Shown piece after piece: positions 35,311 to 42,399 of a stretch of DNA of 42,731 nt (positions within the stretch are counted from its first letter, which is position 1; every line of letters begins with the position of its first letter). The notes beneath the pieces are model-generated. The model was not told the origin of the DNA, ran no database searches, and saw only the letters and a list, made by a program, of their open reading frames with translations. The position numbers and the translations under genes are program-made. Origin of the DNA: Limosilactobacillus pontis DSM 8475 (lineage in GTDB: Bacteria > Bacillota > Bacilli > Lactobacillales > Lactobacillaceae); assembly GCF_001435345.1 (NCBI RefSeq), contig NZ_AZGO01000055.1, positions 39,953-82,683 on the forward strand. The letters are read 5' to 3'.

Positions 35311-35311
35311 T

Positions 35312-35340
35312 AGTTTAACATGCTTCACCAATCCTGTAAA
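35312..35340 (-). promoter_or_regulatory. rplJ-rplL promoter
   Basis: Minus strand TTTACA (35335-35340) and TAAACT (35312-35317) with a 17-bp spacer, directly before the L10 leader. Confidence 0.5.
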
Positions 35341-35505
35341 GGGATTTTTCTATTTTTCGCCTTCCTGGAGGCGAACTATCTTGGCGGAGTTGCTTGAGGA
35401 TTGCCACAATTATCACTCCCTCTAGAGGAGTTTCTTATTATATGATGGTCAATCAGCACCTAATTATAAAATACTTTTCCCCAATACCCATCTCTTCGCC
35501 AGCCG
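35341..35505 (-). other. Intergenic stretch with hairpins, no gene
   Basis: Between the L10 leader promoter and the aminotransferase terminator lie two short inverted repeats, TTCGCCT-N5-AAGGCGAA (about 35353-35374) and ACTCC-N7-GGAGT. A TATAAT lies near 35437-35442 on the minus strand. No ORF or known RNA is recognised. It could be a second, longer rplJ leader or a small RNA. Confidence 0.3.
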
Positions 35506-35513
35506 AATGCACA

Positions 35514-35553
35514 CGAAAAGCCCCGGGCACGTCACGATCGCGCCTGGGGCTTA
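35514..35553 (-). terminator. Terminator of the aminotransferase
   Basis: Stem AAGCCCC/GGGGCTT with a GC-rich middle and TTTTCG on the minus strand. Confidence 0.75.
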
Positions 35554-35597
35554 GGAAACACACTTAAGATATTAATTTGAGAAACTGAGAATAATCA

Positions 35598-36794
35598 CTA
35601 CTTACCGGCAACGGCGTCTTGAAGGGCTTCGCCAAGCTGCTTCATGCCGGCCTTGATCTTGTCCTCCGGGGCGTTGGAGTAGTTCAGGCGGAAGGCCCCC
35701 GGCTGTGGTTTCCCCGCAAAGAACGGGTCGCCGGGCACGAAGGCCACATTATGCTTCAGACATTCCTTGAAGAGTTCGACGGTGTCGGCCACCCCGGGTA
35801 CTTCGATCCAGAGGAACATCCCGCCCTCGGGATCGGTGTACTTAACCCCGGCCGGGAAATACTGCTTGATCCCGTCGGCCATCAGCTGTTTACGCTTGCC
35901 GTAGAGGTCACTGATCTCACGAACATGGGCGTTGACATCGTTGTCCGCAAAGAACTGGGCCACCGCATACTGAACCAGGTTATCGGTATGGAGGTCAGCC
36001 GATTGTTTCAGCACGGTCAGCTTGTTGACCACGTCAGCATCGGCAACCAACCAGCCCAGCCGGAAGCCAGGGGCCAGGGTCTTGGAGAAGGTACTCATGT
36101 AAAAGACATGGCCGGTCTTGTCAAAAGACTTCACCGCCGGCACGTGCTGACCAGCGAAGCGGATCTCACCGTAGGGGTTGTCCTCCAAGACGTAGACGTC
36201 GTACTTGGCCGCCAGCTCAGCCAACTTCTGACGGCGGTCGAGGGCCATCGTCCGGCCGGTCGGATTCTGGAAATTCGGCACCGTATAGACCAGCTTGGTG
36301 TTTGGATGGGATTTCAGGGCTTCCTCTAAGGCATCCATCTTCATCCCCTGTTCGTCCATCTCCACACCAGCAAAGTTAGCCCCGTAGGTCTTGAACACAT
36401 CGAGGGCGCACAGGTAGGTTGGCTGTTCAACCAGGACGGTGTCGCCGGGGTTAACAAAGGCCTTGCCGACCAGGTCGAGGACCTGTTCCGAACCGGTGGT
36501 GACCAGGACGTTATCAAGCTCGGCATCGACGTTTTCCTTTTCCTTAACATGATGCTGGATCAACTCACGCAGGGCGGTAACCCCCTTGGCCGCGCCATAC
36601 TGCATGGCTTCCTGGCCGTGGGTGGCGAAGATCTTGTCCACCGCAGCCTTCATTTCTTTGACTGGGAATAATTCGGGTGCCGGCAATCCCCCAGCAAATG
36701 AAATAATTTGCGGATCAGCCGCTGCCTTGAGAATTGCGCCCACCGCATCCGTTCCATCTGCCGGAACACGCTTTGAGAACTTAAATTGTGTCAT
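35598..36794 (-). CDS. PLP-dependent aminotransferase (class I/II, fold I)
   Basis: A 398-residue fold-type I enzyme. PLP-binding lysine K238 lies in STFSKTLAPGFRLGW; other features are TTGSEQVLDLVGKAF, VPNFQNPTG and the aspartate of EDNPYGE. It is most like the MocR-related/2-aminoadipate (LysN-type) and aromatic aminotransferases; the substrate cannot be fixed. The ATG at 36794 follows AAGGAG by 8 nt; an in-frame GTG three codons earlier overlaps that site. Monocistronic, with a strong promoter and terminator. Confidence 0.93.
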   Translation of the reverse strand: MTQFKFSKRVPADGTDAVGAILKAAADPQIISFAGGLPAPELFPVKEMKAAVDKIFATHGQEAMQYGAAKGVTALRELIQHHVKEKENVDAELDNVLVTTGSEQVLDLVGKAFVNPGDTVLVEQPTYLCALDVFKTYGANFAGVEMDEQGMKMDALEEALKSHPNTKLVYTVPNFQNPTGRTMALDRRQKLAELAAKYDVYVLEDNPYGEIRFAGQHVPAVKSFDKTGHVFYMSTFSKTLAPGFRLGWLVADADVVNKLTVLKQSADLHTDNLVQYAVAQFFADNDVNAHVREISDLYGKRKQLMADGIKQYFPAGVKYTDPEGGMFLWIEVPGVADTVELFKECLKHNVAFVPGDPFFAGKPQPGAFRLNYSNAPEDKIKAGMKQLGEALQDAVAGK

Positions 36795-36855
36795 TGTCGT
36801 CACTCCTTAAAAATTAATCTTTCTCATTGATTTTTAACAATCAACGTTGGTAAGC

Positions 36856-36884
36856 AGTATACACCACCCACCCGAACTTGTTAA
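36856..36884 (-). promoter_or_regulatory. Aminotransferase promoter
   Basis: Minus strand TTAACA (36879-36884) and TATACT (36856-36861) with a 17-bp spacer. A weak inverted repeat TTGATT-N6-AATCAA follows in the 5' UTR. Confidence 0.75.
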
Positions 36885-36893
36885 GGGGTAATC

Positions 36894-37781
36894 TCAATTT
36901 TCAATCGCCATCAGCCAATCGACCACCGTCCGTTCGTAAGCGGCAGTCTGCTCGGCAAAGACCATGTGCCGGGCCCCCTGGAAGAGCTGCCAACGGGCCC
37001 AAGGCAGGTGGTCAAACATCGTCTTGGCTACCAGGGGCGTGCAAAGGTCGTTGGTCCCGTCGATCACCAGCGCCGGAATCTTAATTTGGTCAAGCTTGGC
37101 AGTGTACTCGTAGTCCTTGAGGTTGCCCAATGGGTTATACTCGTTGGGTCCCCAAGCAGTCAGGTAGGCCACCTCACCACCCCGCTTGACCCGGCGCAGC
37201 GGCTCCGGCGACTGGGGTGTCGCCGGGGTGGCCGCGTGCAGGGTCATGAAGGCCGCATTAGCCCGCTGGTAAACCGGACTAGTGAAGTCCCCCGTCTGTT
37301 CAGCCTGGCGAATGGCCGCCTGTTCTTCTTCCGGCATGAATTTGATCAGGCGGTGAAGTTCACTGGCCCACAACCGGGCCGATGACAGGGTGCTGGAGAG
37401 GATCACGCCCTCGACCCCCTGGGGCTGGTAATCGCAGAGATAGATGATTGCCAGCATTCCACCCCAAGACTGCCCCAGCAGGTAGACCTGGTCGAGCCCC
37501 AAATAGCGACGCAGGTTCACCAACTCGGCCACCCAGGTCCCTGCCGTGTAAAGTTCGGGCTGGTCATCGGGAATCGACGACCGACCGCAGCCCAGCTGGT
37601 CATACATAATCAGCTGGCGACCGGCCCGTTTCGCCAGTCCATCCAATAGTTCAAAGTAGTTATGGGTCGAACCCGGGCCACCATGCAGGAGCAACAGCGG
37701 TGGGCGGTCACTGGGCGCCCCGGCGATCCGACAATAGGTGTGGAAGTGACCAAAGGGAATGTTAAGCTCGGTTACGTTCAT
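36894..37781 (-). CDS. pip: Proline iminopeptidase / alpha-beta hydrolase
   Basis: A 295-residue serine peptidase of the S33 family that by homology removes N-terminal proline from peptides. The oxyanion motif HGGPG is at 33-37, the nucleophile S105 is in GQSWGG, and the acid and base are in DGTNDLCTP and GARHM. No signal peptide, so cytoplasmic. ATG start with GAGGAGG. It reads away from the divergent T-box unit. Ester hydrolases of the same fold are an alternative. Confidence 0.92.
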   Translation of the reverse strand: MNVTELNIPFGHFHTYCRIAGAPSDRPPLLLLHGGPGSTHNYFELLDGLAKRAGRQLIMYDQLGCGRSSIPDDQPELYTAGTWVAELVNLRRYLGLDQVYLLGQSWGGMLAIIYLCDYQPQGVEGVILSSTLSSARLWASELHRLIKFMPEEEQAAIRQAEQTGDFTSPVYQRANAAFMTLHAATPATPQSPEPLRRVKRGGEVAYLTAWGPNEYNPLGNLKDYEYTAKLDQIKIPALVIDGTNDLCTPLVAKTMFDHLPWARWQLFQGARHMVFAEQTAAYERTVVDWLMAIEN

Positions 37782-37832
37782 TTTATTCTCCTCCTCGTTC
37801 CCACCAATTTTAACATTTTTATCAAACGGGGG

Positions 37833-37861
37833 TTGACAGATTAAAATTCAGTGAGTATGAT
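37833..37861 (+). promoter_or_regulatory. Promoter of the T-box transcription unit
   Basis: A consensus TTGACA (37833-37838) and TATGAT (37856-37861) with exactly 17 bp between. This sets transcription to start near 37868. Confidence 0.85.
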
Positions 37862-37868
37862 GAGAACA

Positions 37869-38136
37869 ATTTAAGACAGAAACAGCAATGCTCAGGACAG
37901 TAGGTTAGACGACCGGTCACAGAGACTTGGTGGTTGGTGTGAATCAAGCGACGTCGCCGAACCGAACATCACCTGAAAGCTGGGGGCTGAAGATAGTAGG
38001 TTCCCCTGGCCTCGTCCACCATTACCCGGACCACAGATTATCATGTCTGGTTGAGATGGATTTTCCATGAAGAAAAGGTGGTACCACGAGCTATTCGTCC
38101 TTTAAGCGTCACAGCGATGCTTGAAGGGCGTTTTTT
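37869..38136 (+). ncRNA. T-box riboswitch, isoleucine specifier (ATC)
   Basis: A tRNA-sensing leader. Stem I can be drawn with helices CAGG/CCTG and GGTT/AACC enclosing a specifier loop: AGTA on the 5' side, GAAC-ATC-A on the 3' side. This gives ATC (37968-37970), an isoleucine codon. The AGAGA motif is at 37921. The T-box AAGGTGGTACCACG (about 38075-38088) has T at the variable position, which pairs with an A discriminator, as in tRNA-Ile. A 15-bp terminator stem (38096-38130) with TTTTTT follows. Uncharged tRNA-Ile should favour read-through into the 27-codon ORF and the hydratase gene. Confidence 0.92.
38096..38136 (+). terminator. T-box terminator hairpin
   Basis: CGTCCTTTAAGCGTC pairs with GATGCTTGAAGGGCG, followed by six T. 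Its 5' arm directly follows the T-box sequence, as needed for the antiterminator switch. Confidence 0.9.
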
Positions 38137-38160
38137 GTTTCCCTAAAGGAGGTGAGGGAC

Positions 38161-38244
38161 ATGAACGAAAGCGACATTAGCGACATCAACATTCTGAACA
38201 ACTGCCAAACGAATAATTATCATGATCCTCATCCGTGTGGGTAA
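38161..38244 (+). CDS. 27-residue ORF behind the T-box
   Basis: A short ORF with the best ribosome site in the window (AAAGGAGGTGA, 8 nt before ATG). The peptide is MNESDISDINILNNC followed by QTNNYHDPHPCG. It has three Ile and six Asn residues, and two Cys with two His near the end that could bind metal. No family recognised. It is either a true small protein, a leader peptide coupled to the downstream gene (48 nt away), or the start of a lost gene. Being the first ORF after the T-box, it should be made under isoleucine limitation. Confidence 0.6.
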   Translation: MNESDISDINILNNCQTNNYHDPHPCG

Positions 38245-38291
38245 ACGATTGGGGATGGGGTCATGGTCAAATACGAACGGAGGAATTGATT

Positions 38292-39083
38292 ATGACTGCC
38301 TTAAACGAACAACAAACGAAATTTGCCCAAGCATTATTCGACGCTTACACCTCGGGTAACCCCCTCCATGAGGCGGACTGGGATGACACCGTCACCGATG
38401 ACAACACCGCCTATGCCGTCCAGGACCAGGTGATGAAACTCAAGGGGGTCCCAGTCGGCGGCTACAAGGTCTCCCTGACCAGCAAACAGACCCAGCAGAT
38501 GTTTGACGCTGACTCCCCGCTCTATGGTCAGCAGGTCGACAGCCACTTCCTGCCGTCACCAGCCACCGTCAAACTAGCCGACCAGATGGAACCGCTGGTG
38601 GAGGTTGAACTCGCCTTCCGGGCCACGGAAGACCTCCGTCCCGACGATCGTCTTGACGACCTAATGCATAAGACCACGGTCGCCGGGGCGCTGGAGGTCC
38701 CTGACTCCCGCTTTGCCGACTGGTTCCCGGACCTCAGCAAGTACAACGTGATGGCCGATTGTGCCGTTGGTGGACTGGTCGTCTACGGCCAGGAGCACCC
38801 GACCGCTTCCCTCTTCAAGAACGTTGACGAGCTCGCGACGGTCAACGCCCAGCTCTTCCTCGGCGACCGTAAGCTGGATGAAGGCGTCTCAAGAGAGGTC
38901 CTCGACAACCCGCTGTATTCCCTGCAATGGCTGGTTAAGAAGCTGGCCAGCCAGGGAAAGGTCTTCCGGCAAGGGCAACTGGTTTCATCAGGGACCTTCG
39001 TCTTGCCGCCAAAACTGGTCCAGGGCCACTGGTTGGTCCGCTTCGGCCATGGGCTGGGCAACGTTGAGTTAACCGTCCAGTAG
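38292..39083 (+). CDS. 2-keto-4-pentenoate hydratase / fumarylacetoacetate hydrolase family protein
   Basis: A 263-residue MhpD-like protein; family members hydrate 2-hydroxydienoates in aromatic meta-cleavage or act on related 2-oxo acids. Visible are VGGYKVSLTSKQTQQMF, the metal-site glutamates in EPLVEVELAFRA and the GLVVYGQ strand. The ATG at 38292 follows GGAGGA; the frame extends upstream without a ribosome site. No other aromatic-degradation gene lies nearby. It is transcribed behind an isoleucine T-box, which is unexpected and suggests a role tied to amino-acid or 2-oxo-acid metabolism. The real substrate is unknown. Confidence 0.85.
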   Translation: MTALNEQQTKFAQALFDAYTSGNPLHEADWDDTVTDDNTAYAVQDQVMKLKGVPVGGYKVSLTSKQTQQMFDADSPLYGQQVDSHFLPSPATVKLADQMEPLVEVELAFRATEDLRPDDRLDDLMHKTTVAGALEVPDSRFADWFPDLSKYNVMADCAVGGLVVYGQEHPTASLFKNVDELATVNAQLFLGDRKLDEGVSREVLDNPLYSLQWLVKKLASQGKVFRQGQLVSSGTFVLPPKLVQGHWLVRFGHGLGNVELTVQ

Positions 39084-39116
39084 TTATTTTGCCATTAATG
39101 AGTACCATCATCCCTT

Positions 39117-39158
39117 AAAAGCAGCAAGGCCACGCACCCCGGCCGCGCTGCCTTTTTC
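39117..39158 (+). terminator. Terminator of the hydratase gene
   Basis: Stem with GCAGC/GCTGC arms and a GGCC inner pair, followed by TTTTTC. Confidence 0.7.
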
Positions 39159-39162
39159 AGTA

Positions 39163-39198
39163 CAAAAAAGCCACGAGCAAAAACTCGCGGCTTTTTTT
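39163..39198. terminator. Terminator of rplK-rplA (bidirectional)
   Basis: Stem AAAAAAGCC-CGAG / CTCG-GGCTTTTTTT, flanked by A and T tracts; on the minus strand it ends the rplA transcript. Confidence 0.85.
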
Positions 39199-39212
39199 CC
39201 TCATGTCTTAAA

Positions 39213-39905
39213 TTAGAATGAAGTCAGATCAAGCGTAACGCTTGGGCCAAAGGTTGAGGCGATTGAAGCGTGCTTGATGTAAGTTCCCCGTACTGAAGCA
39301 GGACGAGCCTTAGTGACGATGTCTTCCAACGTCTTCAGGTTTTCAACCAGCTTGTCGGTGTCGAAGGAAACCTTACCGAATGGTACAGCAACGTTACCAT
39401 CACGGTCAGTCCGGTAGGTAACTTGGCCGGCCTTGGCGTCAGAAACAGCCTTAGCAACGTCCATCGTAACCGTACCAGTCTTTGGGTTTGGCATTAAGCC
39501 CTTAGGACCAAGGATCCGACCCAGGCGACCTACCTTAGGCATCATGTTTGGTGTTGCGATGGCAACATCAAAGTCGAGCCAGCCGTCTTGGATCTTTTCT
39601 ACCAAGTCGTCGGAACCAACAAAGTCAGCACCGGCGTCTTGAGCAGCCTTGGCGTTTTCACCGTCAGCAAATACGATCACGGTTTGGTCCTTACCAGTAC
39701 CGTTTGGCAAAACAACGGCACCACGTAATTGCTGATCAGCTTGCTTAGTGTCAACGTTTAAGTTAAATGCAACTTCAACGGTTGAGTCGAAGTTAGCAAA
39801 GTCAATATCTTTTACTAATTGAACCGCGTCGTTAACAGCGTATTCCTTCTTGCTGTCAACCTTTTTAAGCGCGTCTTGGTACTTCTTACCACGATTCTTA
39901 GCCAT
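39213..39905 (-). CDS. rplA: 50S ribosomal protein L1
   Basis: L1 forms the mobile stalk at the E site and represses its own mRNA. 230 residues, with [17 protein letters not shown] at the start, the L1 signature [21 protein letters not shown] and the C-terminal [14 protein letters not shown]. The ATG at 39905 follows AGGAGG by 10 nt; a frame of 17 more codons upstream crosses the L1-binding element and is not used. Confidence 0.98.
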   Translation of the reverse strand: MAKNRGKKYQDALKKVDSKKEYAVNDAVQLVKDIDFANFDSTVEVAFNLNVDTKQADQQLRGAVVLPNGTGKDQTVIVFADGENAKAAQDAGADFVGSDDLVEKIQDGWLDFDVAIATPNMMPKVGRLGRILGPKGLMPNPKTGTVTMDVAKAVSDAKAGQVTYRTDRDGNVAVPFGKVSFDTDKLVENLKTLEDIVTKARPASVRGTYIKHASIASTFGPSVTLDLTSF

Positions 39906-39927
39906 CTTGTGTTTTCCTCCTTGCAAA

Positions 39928-39957
39928 TGTGGTCTAGCGGAGTTAATACCTCCCACG
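39928..39957 (-). ncRNA. L1-binding leader element, rplK-rplA intergenic copy
   Basis: The minus strand carries GTGGGAGG followed by a short loop and GACCACA, the L1 leader consensus that mimics the 23S rRNA L1 site. It lies just upstream of the rplA ribosome site. A 9-bp hairpin (GACGCATTA/TAATGCGTC) precedes it. Confidence 0.7.
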
Positions 39958-39998
39958 GAGACGCATTACTTTGATAATGCGTCCGGACTGCTTAACAA

Positions 39999-40424
39999 CT
40001 AGTCTTCAACAGTGAAGCCCATGCTGCGTGCAGTACCTTCAATCATGCGCATAGCTGCTTCTACGTCAGCTGCGTTTAGATCTTGCATCTTAGTTTCGGC
40101 GATTTGCTTAACTTGGTCCTTGGTTACAGAAGCAACCTTGTTCGTGTTAGGTTCACCGGAACCGTGTTCAACACCAGCGGCCTTCTTCAGTAAGACAGCA
40201 GCAGGTGGCGTCTTAGTAATGAAGTCAAATGAACGGTCCTCGTAAACGGTAATTACAACTGGGATCAGCATACCCTTTTGGTCTGCAGTCCGTGCGTTGA
40301 ATTCCTTAGTGAAGCCCATGATGTTAATACCTGCTTGCCCAAGTGCTGGACCTACTGGTGGAGCTGGGGTAGCCGCACCGGCAGGAATTTGCAACTTGAC
40401 AACGTTAGCTACTTTCTTTGCCAC
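39999..40424 (-). CDS. rplK: 50S ribosomal protein L11
   Basis: L11 sits in the GTPase-associated centre. 141 residues, with [20 protein letters not shown] and the C-terminal [26 protein letters not shown]-type RNA-binding region (split by family signature). ATG start with AAGGAGG. First gene of rplK-rplA. Confidence 0.98.
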   Translation of the reverse strand: MAKKVANVVKLQIPAGAATPAPPVGPALGQAGINIMGFTKEFNARTADQKGMLIPVVITVYEDRSFDFITKTPPAAVLLKKAAGVEHGSGEPNTNKVASVTKDQVKQIAETKMQDLNAADVEAAMRMIEGTARSMGFTVED

Positions 40425-40448
40425 GAGACAAAACCTCCTTAGTCCGTG

Positions 40449-40487
40449 TTGTGGTCATGATGAGGCAGAAAATTTACCTCTCCCACA
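40449..40487 (-). ncRNA. L1 leader upstream of rplK
   Basis: Minus strand: GTGGGAGAGG, a variable loop, CCTC and GACCACAA, fitting the L1 ribosomal-protein leader. It permits translational feedback on rplK-rplA. Confidence 0.85.
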
Positions 40488-40511
40488 GTATGTCGAATAG
40501 CATACCATAGA

Positions 40512-40540
40512 AACATACCACAGTTATCCTATAATTTCAA
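40512..40540 (-). promoter_or_regulatory. rplK-rplA promoter
   Basis: Minus strand TTGAAA (40535-40540) and TATGTT (40512-40517) with a 17-bp spacer, about 25 nt ahead of the L1 leader. Confidence 0.7.
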
Positions 40541-40555
40541 GTTTGTTTTCGACGA

Positions 40556-41104
40556 TCAGTCGACCGTGGTGTCAACCTGGTCAAAACCCAGTTCAGCAGA
40601 GGTTTCCCGGCCAAACATCTCCACGTTGACCTTGAGCTTCTGCTTTTCGTGATCGACCGCGGTAACCTTCCCCGTCAGGTCGGCGAACGGTCCGGCAATG
40701 ACCTTGACCGTGTCACCTTCCTTGACGTCCAGGTCGCTGACAGTGATCACGGCACCCATCCGCTTCATGATCCGTTCCACTTCTTCAGGAAGCAGCGGGG
40801 TTGGCTTGGAACCCCCACCGTGAGAACCCAGGAAGCCGGTAACGCCTGGCGTATTCCGAGCGATGTACCACGCTTGGTCGGTCATGATCATCTCAACCAG
40901 AACGTAGCCCGGGAAGGTATTTTCAACACCCTCCTTGGCCTGGCCATCCTTCACCTGCCGTACCGTCTCGTTTGCAACGACGACCCGGAAGATGTAGTCC
41001 TGCATTCCCATTGACTGCGCCCGTGATTCCAGGTTGCTCTTCACCCGGTTTTCGTAACCGGAGTAAGTATGCAAGACGTACCAACGTTTTTCATGCGATT
41101 CCAC
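40556..41104 (-). CDS. nusG: Transcription termination/antitermination protein NusG
   Basis: NusG binds RNA polymerase and couples or pauses transcription. 182 residues: the NGN domain (RWYVLHTYSGYENRVKSNLE, FPGYVLVEM, WYIARNTPGVTGFLG) and a C-terminal KOW domain (VKEGDTVKVIAGPFADLTG). GTG start, 8 nt after AAGGAGG. It has its own promoter at 41188-41216 and is not directly fused to secE transcription. Confidence 0.98.
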   Translation of the reverse strand: MESHEKRWYVLHTYSGYENRVKSNLESRAQSMGMQDYIFRVVVANETVRQVKDGQAKEGVENTFPGYVLVEMIMTDQAWYIARNTPGVTGFLGSHGGGSKPTPLLPEEVERIMKRMGAVITVSDLDVKEGDTVKVIAGPFADLTGKVTAVDHEKQKLKVNVEMFGRETSAELGFDQVDTTVD

Positions 41105-41187
41105 GATAAATCCTCCTTAAAGATTAATGCTTTTCAAAGTTTTTGCCAAAATAAAAAACCTCGCTCGTCACGAAGTTCACCAAATTC

Positions 41188-41216
41188 AGTATAACAGACA
41201 ACCCACCGTTTGACCA
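41188..41216 (-). promoter_or_regulatory. nusG promoter
   Basis: Minus strand TGGTCA (41211-41216) and TATACT (41188-41193), 17 bp apart. Transcription would start inside a leader of about 80 nt. Confidence 0.6.
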
Positions 41217-41220
41217 TATC

Positions 41221-41397
41221 TTAGACAAACAGTTTCATTAATAATTGAATCAACCAGTCGAACAGGGCAAAGAAGAGGACGAAGAACAACGTCAGTGAAA
41301 TGACAATTGTCGTGTCGCGCCGGTTCTCCTTTGCGGTTGGCCAAACAACCAGCTTCATCTCATGGTTAACACTCTTGATAAATCGAATTAAGTGCAT
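41221..41397 (-). CDS. secE: Preprotein translocase subunit SecE
   Basis: SecE clamps SecY in the protein-conducting channel. 58 residues, the short Gram-positive form: an amphipathic helix containing VNHEMKLVVWPTAKE and one transmembrane helix (TIVISLTLFFVLFFALFDWLI). The ATG at 41397 follows GGAGG by 5 nt. Directly follows rpmG. Confidence 0.96.
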   Translation of the reverse strand: MHLIRFIKSVNHEMKLVVWPTAKENRRDTTIVISLTLFFVLFFALFDWLIQLLMKLFV

Positions 41398-41409
41398 CCT
41401 TGCCTCCAC

Positions 41410-41559
41410 CTACTTGCTCTCACGGTGGAGCGTGTACTCACCGCAATGCTTACAGAATTTACGTAGCTCTAATCTTGATTGTCGCTGCGGATTTGCGGTG
41501 ACCGTGTAGTTACGCGCACCGCACTTGGTACATTCCAAGGCTACTTTTCGTTGGGACAT
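41410..41559 (-). CDS. rpmG: 50S ribosomal protein L33
   Basis: A 49-residue L33 of the zinc-binding (C+) type, with CTKC and CKHC pairs and the NYTVTANPQ segment. ATG start with GGAGG; an 11-codon upstream extension is not used. It forms the rpmG-secE pair found next to sigH and nusG in many Bacillota. Confidence 0.96.
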   Translation of the reverse strand: MSQRKVALECTKCGARNYTVTANPQRQSRLELRKFCKHCGEYTLHRESK

Positions 41560-41631
41560 ACGACCGCCTCCATTCATTGAATAGGTTAGCACGAAATTCG
41601 CGTTTAAATCAACTGGATTGTCAATACCAAT

Positions 41632-41673
41632 AAAACGGCCGGATAGCGATTGTCCGCTCGCCCGGCCGTTTCA
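41632..41673. terminator. Terminator between sigH-like gene and rpmG
   Basis: A 10-bp stem AAAACGGCCGG / CCGGCCGTTT flanked by A/T tracts. On the minus strand it terminates the sigma factor gene. Confidence 0.85.
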
Positions 41674-41682
41674 TCATAAATA

Positions 41683-42276
41683 TTATTTTTGTCGCAGCTC
41701 GGCGACCAGTTTACGCCGGCCCCGGGTCAGGGCACTGCGGATCTTACGCTCGTCGCAACCAAGCTGCCCCTTTAACTCCGTGATACTGGCTCCCTGGTGC
41801 AGGCGGCTGATTACCTGCCGTTCAAACGGTGAGCACCGTTGCATGAAAGCCTCCAGGCAGAACTGGCAGTAGATAATGTCTTCCGGACGGTTGTGGTGAC
41901 CATCCACCAGCCGGTCAACATCCTCTTCTCCCAATGAAGAAAGCTGACTAGCAGGAATCCGCTTGTAGGCCTGGCGTGCCCGGTACAAGTCTAACAAACG
42001 ATTGATCAGGCTTTGCTTGTAAAAGCCCGCAAACCTGGTGAGTGATCCTCCTTGATACCGGTCCAGGGCGCGCATCATTACAAGCTCGGCCTCCTGGCGC
42101 CAGTCTTCTAGTTCCAGATCCGTGACGTAGTACTCCTGCCAAAGGCGGCGAACCAGTGGCCAATACTGGTTGAATAGCGCCTGGAACTCCCGACCCTTGC
42201 CTGCGCGGGCCGCAGTCAGCAGCCTCAGTTCATCATCATCATTTAAAAAGTACCTATTATTGTGAGTGCAGTGCAT
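41683..42276 (-). CDS. RNA polymerase sigma factor, SigH/ComX-like
   Basis: A 197-residue sigma-70 family alternative factor with region 2 (FQALFNQYWPLVRRLW, DLELEDWRQEAELVMMRAL) and region 4 (FERQVISRLHQGASITELKG, then the helix-turn-helix DERKIRSALTRGRRKL). Its position before rpmG-secE-nusG is that of sigH in Bacillus. In lactobacilli the SigH-type factor is associated with competence-like genes; that role here is inference. ATG start 9 nt after AAGGAG. Confidence 0.9.
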   Translation of the reverse strand: MHCTHNNRYFLNDDDELRLLTAARAGKGREFQALFNQYWPLVRRLWQEYYVTDLELEDWRQEAELVMMRALDRYQGGSLTRFAGFYKQSLINRLLDLYRARQAYKRIPASQLSSLGEEDVDRLVDGHHNRPEDIIYCQFCLEAFMQRCSPFERQVISRLHQGASITELKGQLGCDERKIRSALTRGRRKLVAELRQK

Positions 42277-42384
42277 GCTTGCATGCTCCTTCCTCGTTTA
42301 CTTGACTCGTTACGATTTCAACTAGTGCTTATAGCACGCCTAGTTTCCGTCCAGCCTGGTATTTACCTTCCCCAGGCGGACGCC

Positions 42385-42399
42385 GAAAAGCGCTTTCAA
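42385..42399 (-). promoter_or_regulatory. cre-like site upstream of the sigma factor gene
   Basis: Minus strand TTGAAAGCGCTTTTC matches 8 of 10 defined bases of the CcpA cre consensus. It lies about 110 bp before the sigma gene start. A weaker cre-like sequence lies near 42551-42565. Confidence 0.45.

Noticed and set aside
37869-38244. T-box reading of asparagine (AAC), prompted by the Asn-rich 27-codon ORF
   Set aside because: AAC would need stem pairing with bases upstream of the predicted transcription start. The variable T-box base also suits an A discriminator, not the G of tRNA-Asn. ATC fits the specifier-loop geometry better.
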